In this document: piece by piece, positions 1 through 14,085 of the stretch | Position numbering within the stretch: the stretch's first letter is position 1 | Layout of the letters: every line of letters starts with the position of its first letter | NCBI GenBank assembly: GCA_022702545.1 | Contig: JAHRBC010000002.1 | Span: forward strand, 4,216,001-4,280,000 | DNA: 64,000 bases | From: Phycomyces nitens | Taxonomy: Eukaryota > Mucoromycota > Mucoromycetes > Mucorales > Phycomycetaceae | Direction: 5' to 3' | Position numbers and translations under genes: made by a program | Notes under the pieces: generated by a model | The model's input: the letters and a program-made list of their open reading frames with translations, nothing else | The model's database searches: none | What the model was told of the DNA's origin: nothing

Positions 1-1830
1 TAGTAATCAACTGTATGTTGTATTTACTGGTGTGTGTGTTTCTTAGTATGTCTATTAGAGTAACTAGAGTATTTCTAGTGTCTATAGATAACTAGGCGTG
101 GTTTTTACTTGGAGTTTTATAACCTGAAAACATTTATAAATCCAACCCGTTGCATTGATATATTATTATTTTTTTAAAAAAATAGTTTGGATCTACAGAT
201 TTCTTGTCATTTTGGAGACTTTGGATATTAGATATATGAATTCCAAATAAAAAGAGGGGTTTCATTGAAGAACGGTTATCATAACAAGAAACTTATGCGT
301 GTAGAAATACCAGTAATGTTATTTCTTCATGTTGCCAAAGTATCAATATTCCACGACAGGCTGATCTGGGTGATGGTGAAGCCTCGAGATTCTTTTTTTT
401 TAAAAAAAATATTGTATTTTATGTTCAAATCCATAAACTCTTGCATACAAGTAAAAGTTATAAATCCGTATTGATCAGATTTAACTCCATGTCTCTATAC
501 CAATAGAAAAAATACACAATAAACCTCTAGATTGAATATATACCAATCGAGTAGTTTGATTCATATCCAATTGCCTATGGTCTATCGACAAATAAATATT
601 ACTATATTTTAGTTATTGGAATATAGCCAGTATATTCACAAGCGAAAGAAAGTTGACTAAAAGTAATTAATTGTCTTTGAGTTTTATTGCCATTTGTCTG
701 AATCATACACGCTCTTGTCCTATATTCAGCCAACTTTTTTTCTCCAGCCCAATAAACCTTGAGACATGGAAAAGAAAATGACAGGAATGTTCTTTTGGGT
801 TACCATTGCCACTACCTGCATTTTCTTGGGGTCAAATAAGTCTTTCAATACAAAGTATATGTCAAACTACTACTATTATCCCATTTTTAGGGCAAAAAGA
901 AATGTAAAATGTTGAGAATCCTAAAAGTTTTTATAGCCCACTAAGCTTTAAATATAAACATATTTTTACAATAAAAAACAAATGGTATCAATTTCAAGAC
1001 ATATAGCTCTATCTATTTTGTATTGATACTTTGTCTGTTGACTCTTGCCATCAATGAGTGTTCAAATAGTTGTGAAATAACGCACTTGCAAACACTGAGT
1101 TTCTTTGTAATGCTCTCGGACAATAATTTGTACGAGATAAATTTGTAGTATTATCTTTTGTAGAGTTGGAGCTAGATTCCATGTTGATAGTTTTTGATTT
1201 TGACAATCTGCTAGATTTAGTCATACTTGGTGTTTAGATGATACATTAACTATAAAGCTAATTCATAGAATCAATTGCATTGATTTTACTATCATTTACA
1301 TTCAAACAAACAAAACAAAAAAGTGTTTTCTGTCCATGCAAAGACAGAACAAAAGTTAATATGCATTTTGCATTTAAAGAATAAAATACCAAGCACTCTA
1401 CCTTCTTCTTTTTTGGCTGTATAAATATAAATATAAAATAACAATAATTGATTATTTTGTATTATGTCTAGGTGTGAGTTTGATAAAGAAAGAATACTGG
1501 TATTTACTGCTAGTGAAATGCGTATAATTCAATGGAATAAAGTCAGAGTATTTCGGCTTTGATTCGGTCCAAACTACTATATATATATATATTCTTAACA
1601 GAAACTGCAAATACTCGAGAACATTTCTCTCATCATATATATCGTTCAAATGAATTCCATTAAAAGAATGGCTGTACTTATTTATTTACTTGTCTGCATG
1701 TAAGCAAGAAAGAATAAAAAGAGAAGGAGAAAATGTGTAGAAAATGCTTACAAGATAGATAGTTATTTGGGGGGAATCATGGGAAAGTAAATAGAAGAAG
1801 AAGAAGAAAAAAATGTTAAAAAGGAGCTAT
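1..1830. other. AT-rich intergenic region, no gene seen
   Basis: Only short open frames occur on either strand, without splice-linked extensions or recognisable domains. The DNA is AT-rich with homopolymer A/T runs and a short TA repeat near 1580. The right end lies downstream of the oxidase gene's stop codon, so its 3' untranslated region should fall here. Confidence 0.6.
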
Positions 1831-3696
1831 TTAGATAGCCAAGTCGCTGACATCTTTCTCAACAAAGATTTCAGCTGCCTTGGCTGGGACACCATTGCAT
1901 AATACGTAAAGGAAACCAGAGCCTGGAGGGAAGATGGTGGCCCTTGGAGGAGCTTCGATTTCAATAGACTGCATATCTTCTGACACCTTGTGCTTCAAAA
2001 TCACATAGCGTTGAGACATGTGCATCGAATGAGTGCTGAAACCAGTACGAAGGATGGCAACCTTCATCACAGGGTTTGATTCAGCAAGAGTTCCAAGATT
2101 CAAAAGAATATTGAACTTCTCGCCATAGGTAACCACCTTTGGTACATTGGAGATCAAGGGACGGACGGCGCTCTTGAACAGATAGGGTGGGGAGAAGTAT
2201 TCAACACGGAACTCGGTAGGATACTCAGCCAAGAGATCTGGGGGATCAACATTGTTAGAGCCTGCAATCCAGACTCGACCATCAGGAAGTGTAAGGGCAA
2301 CAGAGTGGTACATTCGTGCAATGTCAGTGTTGGCAAGGCCGGTAGTCCAGCGGTCGCCTAGCTTCTTGTCTTGGTTGTAGATAATAGGATCAAAGGTAGG
2401 ATCATGGTTTCTGTTGTTGTATCCAGCCCATCCACGCTGACATCCGTTGACCCACAAGGTTGTTCCGTCTGCTAATATAACGCCATCAGGCATAAGGCGT
2501 GGGTGAACAAATGTGTCCATTTCCCACTGTGGGTTTTCATCGCCAAGGTTAATACGACCACAGGTGTCATCGGCCTTGGCATTGTTTTTTCTGTTCTCTG
2601 AGCCACCGCACACCAGGATCTCGACATTGTAGTTGTTTGCGGGATCGAGTGGCAGCATTACAGCACCAGATGTAAGAGGATAGGATCTTGGTGTGCCAGG
2701 AATATCAGGGAGCTTCTTTACGACGCGGTTGTTGTGATAGTCAAAGATCATTGACTGGTTGTTGGCAAACATAAAGAGATTTCCATCTGGAAGAAGGAAT
2801 ACAAATGGATATCTACAGACCAAGTGGTTCATGATTTGTTAATAAAACCAAAAAGAAAATATGTTTTTTTTGTATGCTGAATACGTACAAGTTGTAAGGC
2901 ATGGTTTCTTCAAGGAAAGGCAAATGGATCTCTCCACCTGCTCTTGGTGGCCAGAATTCATAGGAAGGAACATTGATCTCATCACGGTTAAAAGCGGTAC
3001 CCTTTGTAGATCCACCGACGATAATGATGTCTCCTTCGGGCAATTGCTCGACAGTAGGATACCATCTGTTGTTCTGCATCAATCCAGTCTTATATTCGCT
3101 CCATTCACAGGTATTGTCGACACAAGGTGTGAAATGGCGGATAGACTGCCATCCTGATTCGGCTTTCCAGGTACGGCCACGCTTCTCACCACCTCCAGTG
3201 CTGATAAATGTGCCATTGGCAAGGAACCCACCGGCCGAGCAAAAGGTGTTGGTTTCCAAGGGCAAGGCTCTGTATTCGTTTGTCTCGAGATCGTATTGAA
3301 CAGAATAAGCGCTCTGTCCAGAATCAAACTGAGCCTCGTTCCATTCAGCTATTTTCATATCAATAGAGTATTAATGAAAAAAAGTTTCTTTGTAGAATGA
3401 TTATAATAAAAAAGGCTGTACCTTTGTCGATAACCAGAACAGTCTTTTCGCTATTGAGATGGTTTGATGAGAATCGAGATGAATAATGAGATTTACTTTT
3501 TGTAAGCTTACTTTAGCAAGACAGCATGCATGGCTGCCACACCAGTGCGTCCGTACTGTTCCATCTTGCCAGTCTTTTCATAAGGAGACATGAACTTTTG
3601 GGATTGAGACCAATAAAAGGGCTCATCTCTTGGTTCATTCTGTCCCATTACGAGAGACACGGCAGCTGCCATGGATAAAAATAATATAGACTTCAT
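1831..3696 (-). CDS. Secreted glyoxal/galactose-oxidase-like copper radical oxidase
   Basis: Four exons (3696-3512, 3450-3422, 3348-2889, 2812-1831) join in frame to 551 residues. Residues 1-18 form a signal peptide (MKSILFLSMAAAVSLVMG), which is why I start at 3696 and not at the in-frame ATG eight codons upstream. The body is a kelch-like propeller with a C-terminal DUF1929-type domain. By family knowledge the active site needs a Cys-Tyr crosslink, a second Tyr and two His. The matching residues are visible: Cys108 (TFCSAGG), Tyr168 (RWYPT), Tyr393-His394 (RMYHS) and His486 (FSTHSM). It should therefore be an active extracellular enzyme oxidising aldehydes or alcohols to yield H2O2; the substrate cannot be read from sequence. 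The length fits single-domain fungal members. Exon 2 is only 29 nt. No neighbouring gene suggests a pathway. Confidence 0.92.
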
Positions 3697-6600
3697 GGCT
3701 AAACAAGGTGTGAATGACAAGAGTTGATCAGAAACCAGCTCAAAAGACTATTGAATCCGAGACCCTTTGACTTTTGAACCTTTTTTTTATTTTTTAATTG
3801 GTCGAGTGGTCTGATTTTTTCTGGACTTCTAAATTTAACACTTTTACCAAATTGTCTCCTTTAGTGGGGGAGGGAAAAATAATCTGTTGTCGAGCACTAA
3901 GCCTAAATGAAGGCAAGTGTACCTATATATATACATATAAATAAATAAAAAAAGCTGCGCCTTTGGATTATAATAAGCCTATATCGGTTAACTCGGGTGG
4001 CTGAGGGCAGAGGATAATCAAACAGGTGAATTGGGCCTGTCTTTTTTGTATGAGATTAGATATTTATTCATTTATTTATTGGTAAAGAAGAGATGTGAAA
4101 AATGCTTCTTGTCTCGATGGTGTCCATACGGACCCAATCTTGTGTGTTTCATTCTTGTCAAAATGGGATTTCAGATATCCTTGAATCTGTTTAAGACACC
4201 GAGGCTGTGAGTGAATCCTAGCCGATTTTATCTTCCGAAGCAAAGAGTGAGTCCATCTACCATGAAAGAACGCGGTTGTTCATGGTGCCAATTGACGGGC
4301 ATGGTGCATCAGTTTGCAGTCTAGTTGTGTATCTGTATTATAAATATGCTATTTTTTTTACCACTAGTACTTTTTATATGTATTAGAGTGATGGATTAAA
4401 GAAATTTGTCAATGGAAAAAGTGGGATGTTATATATGCAGAGCTCTTAATTATTTTTTAAAAAAAACAGGACAAGTGATCAAGTCAACCAGAGTCCATCC
4501 TGGAACGGGCTCTATTAAATTAAGATCTCTTTTAACAGGTATATTTGGCCTGTCAGATCTTTGAACCAAAACAGCCTGGTATGTTCTTTTAATCAAGCTC
4601 AAAGATTCAAAGCCGAGGCAAAAGTAGATTTTCATATGTTTTGATGTCTATAGATCCCATTTAATGGCCTACAAAAGGTAGAAAGGCCAACACAATTGGC
4701 TGCTGAAATGTCAAGTTGACATTGAGGTTTGGATCCCATAAAACTAAATTTTTTAGACTACATTCTGGAATGCATTGGATAAGAGTATATAGCAAATCAT
4801 CTGTACTAGACTAGGCTGTGAATAGACCACAGAATCTCAACATTTTTATAGAGTTTACTGATATTGTAGAGGTGCACCAAAGAACCCATGTAAATTTTAT
4901 TCCTGTCATACAGCCTTTTCATTAAAAGTCCATGCTTTATTGGGTCTAGAGTGCCATTTTTATAATGCACTTTCTTCTTCTCGGATAATCTCTCTGTAGC
5001 CATCAAAGTGTCTAAAAGAATAAAAAAGTACAGCGATTAGGATTTTTCTTTTTCTTTTTTGCCAAGTACATCAGTTGGTCTGTCACTCTTCCATGTGGAC
5101 AGAAAGATCACCACTATGCTTTTCATAATATCTTGTGCACAATCTATTCCTTTATTGGCTGTTACTTCTAATAAAAAGCGATTTTTTCTGCCTTTTTTCT
5201 TTCTGTTTGTTCGCTCTATTTTGGCTGTACTTTGTACTGCTGTCAATTAGTACGTTGATCAACAGATTAGAAACTTATATCTGTATTTATATAGATGATT
5301 CCATCGCATTAATTTATTAGAGTTGTAGGGATTGAATAAAGTGGATAGCCAACGACATGAAGGTTATGGGCATCATTTCTTTCCATAAGTAATCCAATAT
5401 TCAAATCAATTTCACTTTTAGTTCTTTTGTTTTGTTGTAATTCTTTTTATATATTTTTTGGTATTGGTTGATGAAGTCAACGTCATTATACGTGGTATAT
5501 TATTAAAAAAGGGCAAAAGGGATAGACGAGAGAATACCAAGGTACACCCCCGTCTGGGTCTCCTGTCAAAGAAGTGTTGGAAAGAGAAGGAAACTCAAAG
5601 GATCTAGGGTTGGATTGGTCATTGAGACTAGAGAAAGGGATAAAACGGCTGATGCTTTTGACCGAGCCAGGCAGATGTAGAAATAAATTACCAGGTAAAA
5701 ACTCCCTTGGTAATTGAGGATTGGTGAAGAGATTGGCCTTCTTTGATGTGATCTTGACACTCTCTTCACTGCCAGAAGTATCTTACAAGTCGGACTTCTT
5801 CAACTATTTACTTTGGCCAGTAAAATAACAATGCTCTTTTATTTTATAGCTTTAAATACCCAAGCTGATACTTTCAGTAAGCCTAGCTTTTCTTATCAGA
5901 GCCAATATTTATTAGCGAATTGTTCTCCTCTATTTTTCTAATATCAAATCTTTTTACTGGCAGGGCAGAACATATGTAGATAATTTTTCCATGTCTTTGG
6001 GTGTGTGCTTTCTTTTTCTTTTTTAAAAAGAAAAGAAAGTCGGCCGTAAAACTATTTAATATTATTAAACCTTCAAATACATAATAACTTTTATAAATCC
6101 GTCTAATTCTTTCAAGACTGGTTCGATGTTAAGGATGATAATGTCCGTGTATTTTTCATAGTGAAAAGAGTCTTAATCTAACCTCTTGGTTTTTTAAAGT
6201 AAATCGGCTCATACGCCATTCCCTGTTACAAAATGTAGCTCATTAGAAAACTGTTTATGAGAATAAATATTGGTGAATGATGTTATTTTATGATGCAGAT
6301 CAAGTATTATCAATACAGAATATTGAGCATTTATTCTAATACTCTTCTTTATAAATCAATAACTTTCATCCAATCTTTTACAATTTCTTTCATCATAAAG
6401 CAATTGAATACAAACCAATAATTAAAAAAAATTGTTCTTTTTTGAATATTTTCTTGATGAATAAAAATTGAACAAAATATTTTAAAAAAACTTTAGATTG
6501 ATGTACTTATTTCAAAATTTGAAGGTCTATCTGTTTGTGTACATCAGTCTGAATACCAAAGAAGATACGCTTAATGAATAAAGACTATGTGGGATAGCAA

Positions 6601-8413
6601 CTTTTGTGGAGCTTACTTAATTCTGCGTATGATTGGTAGACTGACGATAGAATTAAAGACTCTGGGGTAGATAGAGATTAATGTCGTTAATGATCATAAC
6701 CGTACTCTCTTTTATAATTGATTTCATTAGAAAACATTGATAAAGAAACCAGTGCTTAAAAACCATTATTATTTTTCTAGTTTCACAAATAATAATAATA
6801 AAAACTTTCAACTTTAAGAATACTCGATTAGGTTCAAGACCTTATTCTTTTCTTTGCATTCTACATATTGATGTTCCTGTCCCAATTGACTATCTCTTGG
6901 ATTTTGGTATTTGCAAACGGCTGATACGCTCATTTAACAAGTTCGAGTCCAGGGAATACACTGGCTAATGTTCACAATGTTTGATGAGAAAGAGTGCTAC
7001 TGTGGCACATGAAAAAAAAAGACAATTAGTCCCATCCTCTTTACAAACGTAATTCGTACAATTACGACAATCTTTATGCTTGTGTAAATTATCTTTTTTT
7101 TTAAAAAAAAAAAATTAAAGTAGTAAATATATTCTCTAGTACAGTTCCTTTTCTTTCTCTGGATTTTTCCTCGGATATCTTGAGTACAAGATTTATTACA
7201 AGATAGAGATGCTTGGAACATTAAATATGTTTCTTAAAGCGTCTATAATAAACTGAGCAATTAAGCGTCGTGGAATCGTATTACGGGAATAAATGGTTTG
7301 TTGGAGATATGGATCTAAAGGCTTGGTTATTATTATTGGTATTGGTATTGGTATTTAGGGATATTTGGTTCTCTATTGGGTATTGAGCCGAGGTACTGCC
7401 AGTTAATTGGTTGATGGATAAGTAAATAATTTTATTTTTAAATATGGCCAAATCCCATCACCAATACCAAATTAATTATTCATATTTAACCGTCTTGGCG
7501 ATAATCAGCCATTGCTGAAACAAATGCTTGTCTAAATAGTTTATTATTGTCTGTAAAAAAAAACACTATTGTTTCGATATATAATTCATATAGGTATCTG
7601 TAAAGTAGTCTAATTGACAAACCAGATTAACTGTAGATATGTCTAATTGTCGATACTTACATCTTATTAGGGCCAAAGAATACCGTACCTATTATAGTAC
7701 AATTCACCATCTATCCTTTTGCAGGTTGATTCCATAAATTACACACACAAAAATTGAACTGGTTACAAGTCCTACAAAGAATATTCGAGTAATGAAGATG
7801 TTTATTACAATATTATTACCGTCACATCAAGGCAGCTTTAGCTCGTATTTCCAACCAGTATGGATTTTTTGGGGGGAAATAAGCAAGATCTCTAGGTTTG
7901 TTTATTGTACATAGAATTCTGGTCTATACAAAGTCTCTAGATTATGATGAGTATTCTACTGCTAATGATGAGCATCGGATTGCGGCTATTTACATTCAGG
8001 GTCTCTGAAATGTTACAGCTCAAGTTCAAGACTATTCGGAATATAGAAAAATTCGCACGTGGCATGGGCAAATTAAACAGAAAATCGAACGGTTTTCTGT
8101 TAATAAATTAAATGTATATTTCGCAAATTCAATCTGTTCTTTGTTTCTAGACTCTGACAAGACCAAAATCTATCTCTTGTTATTATTATTATTATTATTG
8201 GCATGTCTTGACAGAAGCAAAAGTAGAATACATAAAAAAATATATCAATATAAATAAAAAAAAATGACTGATAATAATAATAATAATATTAATCTTTATT
8301 TTACCAAAAATGGAAAACTGATACCAAAATATATGGATACAAAAGACTGTGGTTGCTGTATTTTATTAGGACAAAATATTCGACCAAACAATATACACAG
8401 ACATTTATTATTT
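3697..8413. other. Long AT-rich intergenic region, no gene seen
   Basis: About 4.7 kb with only short, AT-driven open frames and no recognisable protein or RNA gene. The left end must hold the promoter of the oxidase gene. Poly-T/poly-A tracts and ATT/GGTATT microsatellite runs (about 7325-7360 and 8180-8200) are present. A tRNA-like B-box string near 6940 lacks a matching A box and stems. Confidence 0.55.
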
Positions 8414-9741
8414 TCAGTAGCGCAAATCAATAGATTGCATTCCGCGCGGATTCTGGGGTACTCCTTCTCCTTCTATGCGTGTCAGGGAGGGTGGCGATCC
8501 AGTCGATTCACCCGATAGATATCGACCGTCATGTTCAACTGCCCCTCTACCTGTCCCGAAAGCTTGTCCGGATTGAACACGAGATGCACCCGAAGAGTTG
8601 CTACGTGTAGATGGGGAACGAGGCAATCTGGAAACTGCAGCGGCAACTGCACCCATAAAGCTTTGAGTTCTCCAGCGTGTCCTGGCATTGGGGTCATCAA
8701 TTATAGTGCTGTTTGACCGGGATTCATTTTTGCGGCGATTATGGACCAAGAGACCAGCAAGACCAACGGCAGCAATGCCTCCGATGCCGAGTCCAAGTCC
8801 AAGTCCAAGGGATTTGTTTGACACGCTTCCGTTGACAGGATTAGACTCTGAAATGGCGTTTGAATTATTTGCATTGGGATCTGGTACTGATGGGTTCGCA
8901 GCAGTGGTATTAGGGCCATTATCGTCGGATGAACCTGATTCATCAGAGTTATCATCATCAGAGTTATCATCGTCAGAGTTATTGTCATTGGAATCTGTCG
9001 AAGATTCACCATTGTTATTATCAGTGGGTTGGTCTTCAGTGGGCTGTTCTGAAGTGGGTTGGTCTGGAGTAGGCTGGTCTTCAGTGGGCTGGTCTTCAGT
9101 GGGCTGAATATCAGTAGACTGGCCGGCTGAACCACCATTGACGGAAGAAGTGCTGCTCGTGTTTGGAGATAGCACAATACTAGGACTAGGACTAGGGCTA
9201 GAACTAGCAGGGCTGGGAGTCGTGGTGTGCTTCAATGTGGTAGTGTGCGTCGTGTGCTTGTGGGTAACTGAATGAGTCGTGTGGTGAGCAGAGGAATGTT
9301 TTTTGGTGGTCGACAAACTGTGTCTTACACTCGATCGAGTGGAAGAGCTCTTGTGGCCAGGTCTCAAAGTTTTGTGCCCTGAATCTCTGTGCGTAGATCT
9401 AGAGGTAGGTTTAGGACGAGTGTGCTTGCGGGTGGTAGGGCGAGAGGGATGGCGGGTGTGTCGGTGGGTAACTTGAGATCTAATGGTCGTGCTGGTCGAG
9501 CGATGGGTCGATGCTGTTTTACCAGGAATCCAAACTACTGTTGGTGTACATTTGACGGTTGTGGTGGGGTAAACTGAGTAAATGGTGTGGTGTCGGTAGG
9601 AGGTCGCGTTGTAGGTTTTCGTGTTGCACCATATCTGAGACACTGAATTACCAATGCGAGTAGCCGAAGCACTCGCAGAGGTTATTGTGCTATGGATACT
9701 GGTACTACTTTTTGTGTGGTGAAGGGTGTGGTTATGGTGGT
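8414..9741 (-). CDS. Ser/Thr-rich single-pass membrane protein, Wsc/Mid2-like layout (N-terminus unresolved)
   Basis: A long open frame encodes a Ser/Thr/His-rich mucin-like ectodomain, then five DQPT repeats (PTEDQPTEDQPTPDQPT and on), an acidic Asn/Asp/Ser stretch, one membrane span (GLGIGGIAAVGLAGLLV), a basic stop-transfer (HNRRKN) and a cytosolic tail of about 100 residues. This is the layout of fungal cell-wall stress sensors such as Wsc and Mid2, but no WSC cysteine domain is visible, so the role is inferred from architecture only. The frame stays open upstream to an acceptor (gccag) at about 9742 with a CTAAT branch-like site. A first exon with a signal peptide is expected further upstream. 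One candidate begins with ATG near 10010 (MRFDATRQSTFSIFHCILCS) and would join in phase at a weak donor; I do not trust it. Heavy O-glycosylation is likely. Confidence 0.6.
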
Positions 9742-12700
9742 CTGGCGTATCAAAGATTAGATGTTGATAAAAATATTAACAATGTGTATTGTATATAGTT
9801 TTTTTTTGCTTACTATGCGACAGAGTCTCATTATATTTTTCTAAAGGTATTTCTATAATTGAAAAAAAAAGATATCAAGAGAAATTTAATAAGCATTGCA
9901 AATCCCTGATACTATTGAGAATATCCCTTCTAGTCTATGTACCAGAACCAAGGATAACCCGAGCAAAGAATACAATGAAAAATAGAAAATGTTGACTGGC
10001 GAGTTGCATCAAATCGCATCAAAAATGAATGGTGTGGTGGGAACGAGAGGTCAGAAAGAGTGAAAAGAGAGGCAAGGGGGATTAGGGTGTTGCACACTGG
10101 AGCAAACAAAAAGGAAAGAGGAGAGGGCAAGGAGAGAAGAAAGGTTCGTTGGCTGAGGCGGTGAAATAATCATGAAATTTGTAATTGCGCGTTACTTGTA
10201 CGACATTTATCGATCTTCTACTCCCTTGTTCATAGCAATTATTAGCCTTCTAATTTTAGCATCTTGGTTTCTGTGACCAAAGCCTTATTTTATATATCTT
10301 TTTGTAAAGAACAAAGTGCTTTAAAACCTTGATTTTTTATTTGAAGAATATTCTCATAAATACGCTTTGGTTTTCAAGATCAACATCCAAATGTACATTT
10401 TGTACATTGGCTCAGGTGTAACCAAGAGGGATCTACGCCTGACTCTGACAGTGAACCGGTTTTAGTCCGGTACACGCGAATATACAATGGTATTGATTTC
10501 TCAGCATCAATACTAAATATTTTTTTCGCAAGTGCGCCAATAGAAAATAAACTCATTTAAGACGACTATAGAAAGGTACTCTGAGAAAATAAAGAAGTGT
10601 AGGACAATGTTGTACTTAATAGAAAACCCATTTTTATTTTGAGTAGCCGCTCTCATTCTCCTTCTCTTTCTTGTAAATCTTCAACTGCAATGGATAGCTT
10701 TAGTTTTCTACTCGTTGGCTATCCTATATTTATTCAATATCACAGCAGCCAGATTTTACAAGTAAAAAAAAAATTGATTCCAATCAATTGGTCTCCAAAG
10801 GCCAGATAAAGATCAAATCTGCCATGATGCATATATATACATATATTCTTTAGCTAGGAATATTTTGAATGATACAAATATGATTGACTTGCTATCCAGT
10901 AGCCTACCAATTCTCGCTCGTATGTTGGTTATATGGTCTACAATTTATATGATGTAGACCATTGTGCTTGAATAATACCAGACAATAGCCACTTGTTGAC
11001 TTTTTGACGGAATACAGACTAGCGATTTGAATTTCCTATAGATTGGTTTGTAAGAAAGCTTTTGATAGCAAAAAAAAGGGAGTCTAGTTTTATTAGTATT
11101 TCCAAAACACAAAGCACTATAGATTCATATTAATATACGTATATATTAGTTTCTCATTACATTTGTGAGAGTGTTGAAAATTATTTTTAGTATTACCATG
11201 ACAAATTAAAATGAGGCTCAGTAAATGTATTGATGTCCAAGCCATGGTTTTGATGCTAGCAAGAAAGGCAGAGGGCAAGTTTAGGCACATATGACAATCG
11301 AAAGGGCTAAATTTCTATAGAATAAGAACATATTGGTACCATCTTCCAGGGCTTAAAGAGAATAAAGAATTGGGATGGAAATTTATATAATCTTATTAAA
11401 ACACTCTTTATTTTCCAGGCAGCGTGAAAATCAAGACATTTTGGTTCAAACATTTCATCATTTGGTCGACCATAATGCTTTATACAGAACTGTACTCATG
11501 ATTAGTTGGATACATTTGCTAGTGCCACCAAATCTATCTTGCCCCATGGCTTTCCTTAAAGAAAAACCTTGGCTAAAAGAACCATACATGGATTTCTTGT
11601 TTATCAAGTGTCTCGTCTCTCTTGGGCTACCGCCCAAATCCAACCAAAAACCCGAGTTTCTTTAATTATGCTCACTGCAAGGAATCTGCAAACAAAATCA
11701 TCTATATGCTTGGAGTCCATGGTGTCCATGGTTTCCAAGTTGTCTAGATGGTCTAGGTCATGGTTTATCTTGATTAACATCAGATTTCTAAAGACATGGT
11801 GTTGCAGACATATTACAAACCTAGAAAGCTTATTCTTTGACTAGACTAGTCAAATGTATATTCTAAATCATCTAACCTCACTACAGTGTATCAAGAAGCT
11901 TTTCCAACTAGATAACTGACCTTGTTGATTCTAAAAAGCATGAAAGAAGCACCTGATCTCATGTCCAACAGAGCTTGGGGTATCAGAAACAATCAATGGA
12001 CAAAATCCAACATTATGTTCCAGGAATCAAAGTGCCTTGGGACTTTGACAAGGATACTGAATGTTTAATTGATCGGTTGTGAATATAAAACAAGAGAAGA
12101 TGCCCAGGTTTAATGAATCTGAAAAACAGTGCAAGGATACAAAGAGAGAGAGAGATGTCAAGGTTTTACTTTTTTGTTGCAAACACATTCCATAGTCTTG
12201 CTATCAACTACAAGATCATGGAGTCCTGTATCGAATGATTGTAAAAGTAAATATATATATGTATGATAAGACCCAATGGATCGTTAAAGTGCAATATAGA
12301 TTCGATGGCGTAAATTATACTAGAGTGGCCTCGGGACATGCTATTCAAACATGGTTTAAGGAGTTGTGAAGCTGTGAAAACTAGTGTATCAAATCGATGA
12401 TTCGATCAACAGCCGTGAAAAAAAAAGTAAAATAGACATTGGATTTAACAGCTTATGGACCATTGGCCAGTTAAATCTCTTTAAGCATCTTGTTTTCTTT
12501 GGCCGGAATTAATCAAAATAGACCAATTTTTTTCTATAAAGAGGTTAATATGTTGTGCTTGTGGCCACTGGTTAGCTGAATGTCCTGAAGCGTATTTTGA
12601 CATTATGTAATTTCCTTTGGATTCCTGTGAGGGATTATGTGAGGGATTACATGAGATCATAATTAATGACACTCATAAAAGAAATACCTAGATCTCTATT

Positions 12701-13014
12701 CTTTTCCTTAAAAAAAATATTGGCAAATGCTGGCGGCACAACCTTGCTTTTCTTTTCTTTTCTTTTTTGTAATAAAGAGTACCTCTTTGTGCCTTAATTC
12801 TCACTTGAAATTTAATTTTGGATCAACAAGCGAGCCCAACAATCTGCTTATAAATTGAATCGTATTTTGTGTGAATGTGAAATTGTAAAGTCTTCCTCAG
12901 TTCCTGTTCATTATTATTTTGTGATTGTTGGTGTGGGTGAGTTCATGTATGTGTAAGAGGTGAATATATATATAATAAAGATAAGAGAAGAAAGAGGACA
13001 TTTCGCTTTTTTTT
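9742..13014. other. Intergenic region; possible first exon of the upstream gene, otherwise nothing seen
   Basis: The first 300 bases probably hold the promoter and first exon of the membrane protein gene. From 10.3 to 13.0 kb there are only scattered short frames on both strands with no recognisable domain. A frame pair at 11375-11844 overlaps in three phases and shows no family motif. TA and GA microsatellites occur near 12250 and 12140. Confidence 0.5.
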
Positions 13015-13955
13015 TTAAACAATTCCACAGCAAGAGGTTTGTTGTGCAGGTGGTTCATCTACCAAGGTCTTTGATGGTTGCTTCTTTCTGTCGCGAGGAA
13101 GATACTGTTTACGGTCAACAAGCACCCGAGTTATATGCAGAAAAATATCCTCAATTGTGCCTGAAATGGCCATCTTTTGTTAGCCTCTTCTTTGATACCA
13201 TCTTACTTACCATCGTCTTCTTTCGCCGACACTTCATAGAGCGGAGTATCAGGCCCAAGGACACGCGTGACATATTCCTGTGCATCCTTCAGTGGGACCT
13301 CTCGACGTGTCGATGCCAAATCCGACTTGTTTGCCACCACCACAATCACCAGTTCTTCATTCATGTTGCGCTTGAGCTCTTTGTATTCTTATGAGTGATT
13401 TGCAACGCTCTTTAGACCTCTTACACACCTTCTATCCAAGAGTGCATCTCTGCAAAACTCTCTTGTGACGTGATATCATATACCAACAAAGCTGCCTGGG
13501 CACCTCGATAGTACATGGGTGCCATTGCACGAAAACGCTCTACAGAAATACAAGAAAGAATGGACATATAGATTATTTTAGATTCAGTCAGTCTACAGGT
13601 TGGAAGTGCATTTACCTTGACCAGCTGTATCCCAGATCTGAAGCCGCACCTTGCAGTTATCAACTGTCCTGCATAGCCAAAGGTGAGCTTGGAGAACTCT
13701 CAAGCCTTTGTTGTATTGGCTTACAGCTTCTTGGTCATAAAAGACGCTCCGATAGTTGAAGTCGAGTTGGGTGAGAATGTCCTGTTGATGTACCGCACTA
13801 CGAGCGAAGTTTTACCAACGCCTATACAATGTTCAATCAGAAACAATGAACCAGTCCAAATCTCTCGTTTTGGGTAGATTCAGCAATCATCATTTAGTTT
13901 CATTTTTACCTTGGCTTCCTAAGATTACCACCTTGGCTTCTAATGTAGAGAACAT
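13015..13955 (-). CDS. Rab GTPase, Rab5/Rab21/Rab22-like
   Basis: Six exons (13955-13910, 13821-13725, 13668-13616, 13539-13429, 13387-13211, 13160-13015) give 209 residues in frame. All nucleotide-binding motifs are visible: P-loop GSQGVGKTS (13-21), switch II WDTAGQERF (60-68, with Gln65), NKSD (122-125) and SAK (156-158). The strings [18 protein letters not shown] and QESF are typical of the Rab5 subfamily, which controls early endosome fusion. The C-terminus ends CCGIV, a double-cysteine geranylgeranylation signal. The hypervariable tail is basic and proline-containing. Intron 4 uses a GTGTGT donor, which keeps the helix WIEEYKELKR in frame. It should act as a membrane-bound molecular switch in endocytic traffic; assignment to Rab5 rather than Rab21 or Rab22 is not certain. 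Confidence 0.93.
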
Positions 13956-14085
13956 GCGAGATGGAAATAAAGATTTTTTTTCAAAAAAAAAATCAAGGCA
14001 AGAAAGAAAGAAGAGAAAAGAAGAAAGAAAGAGCAAGTAAAAGAATAAATAAAAATAAAAGAGTAAAAAGGAGAAATGGATAAAG

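Noticed and set aside
6920..6965. tRNA-like B-box string (GTTCGAGTCC)
   Set aside because: No A box at the right distance, and the flanking bases do not form T-arm or acceptor stems.
9389..9577. Plus-strand Arg/Gly-rich frame
   Set aside because: Antisense of the mucin-like coding region.
11375..11844. Overlapping plus-strand frames considered as copia retrotransposon remains
   Set aside because: No integrase, RT or RNase H motif can be found in any frame, and both strands are equally open.
12481..12672. Minus-strand frame with a CNPS.../SGHSANQW string considered as a Gag zinc knuckle
   Set aside because: Only one Cys; no CCHC spacing.
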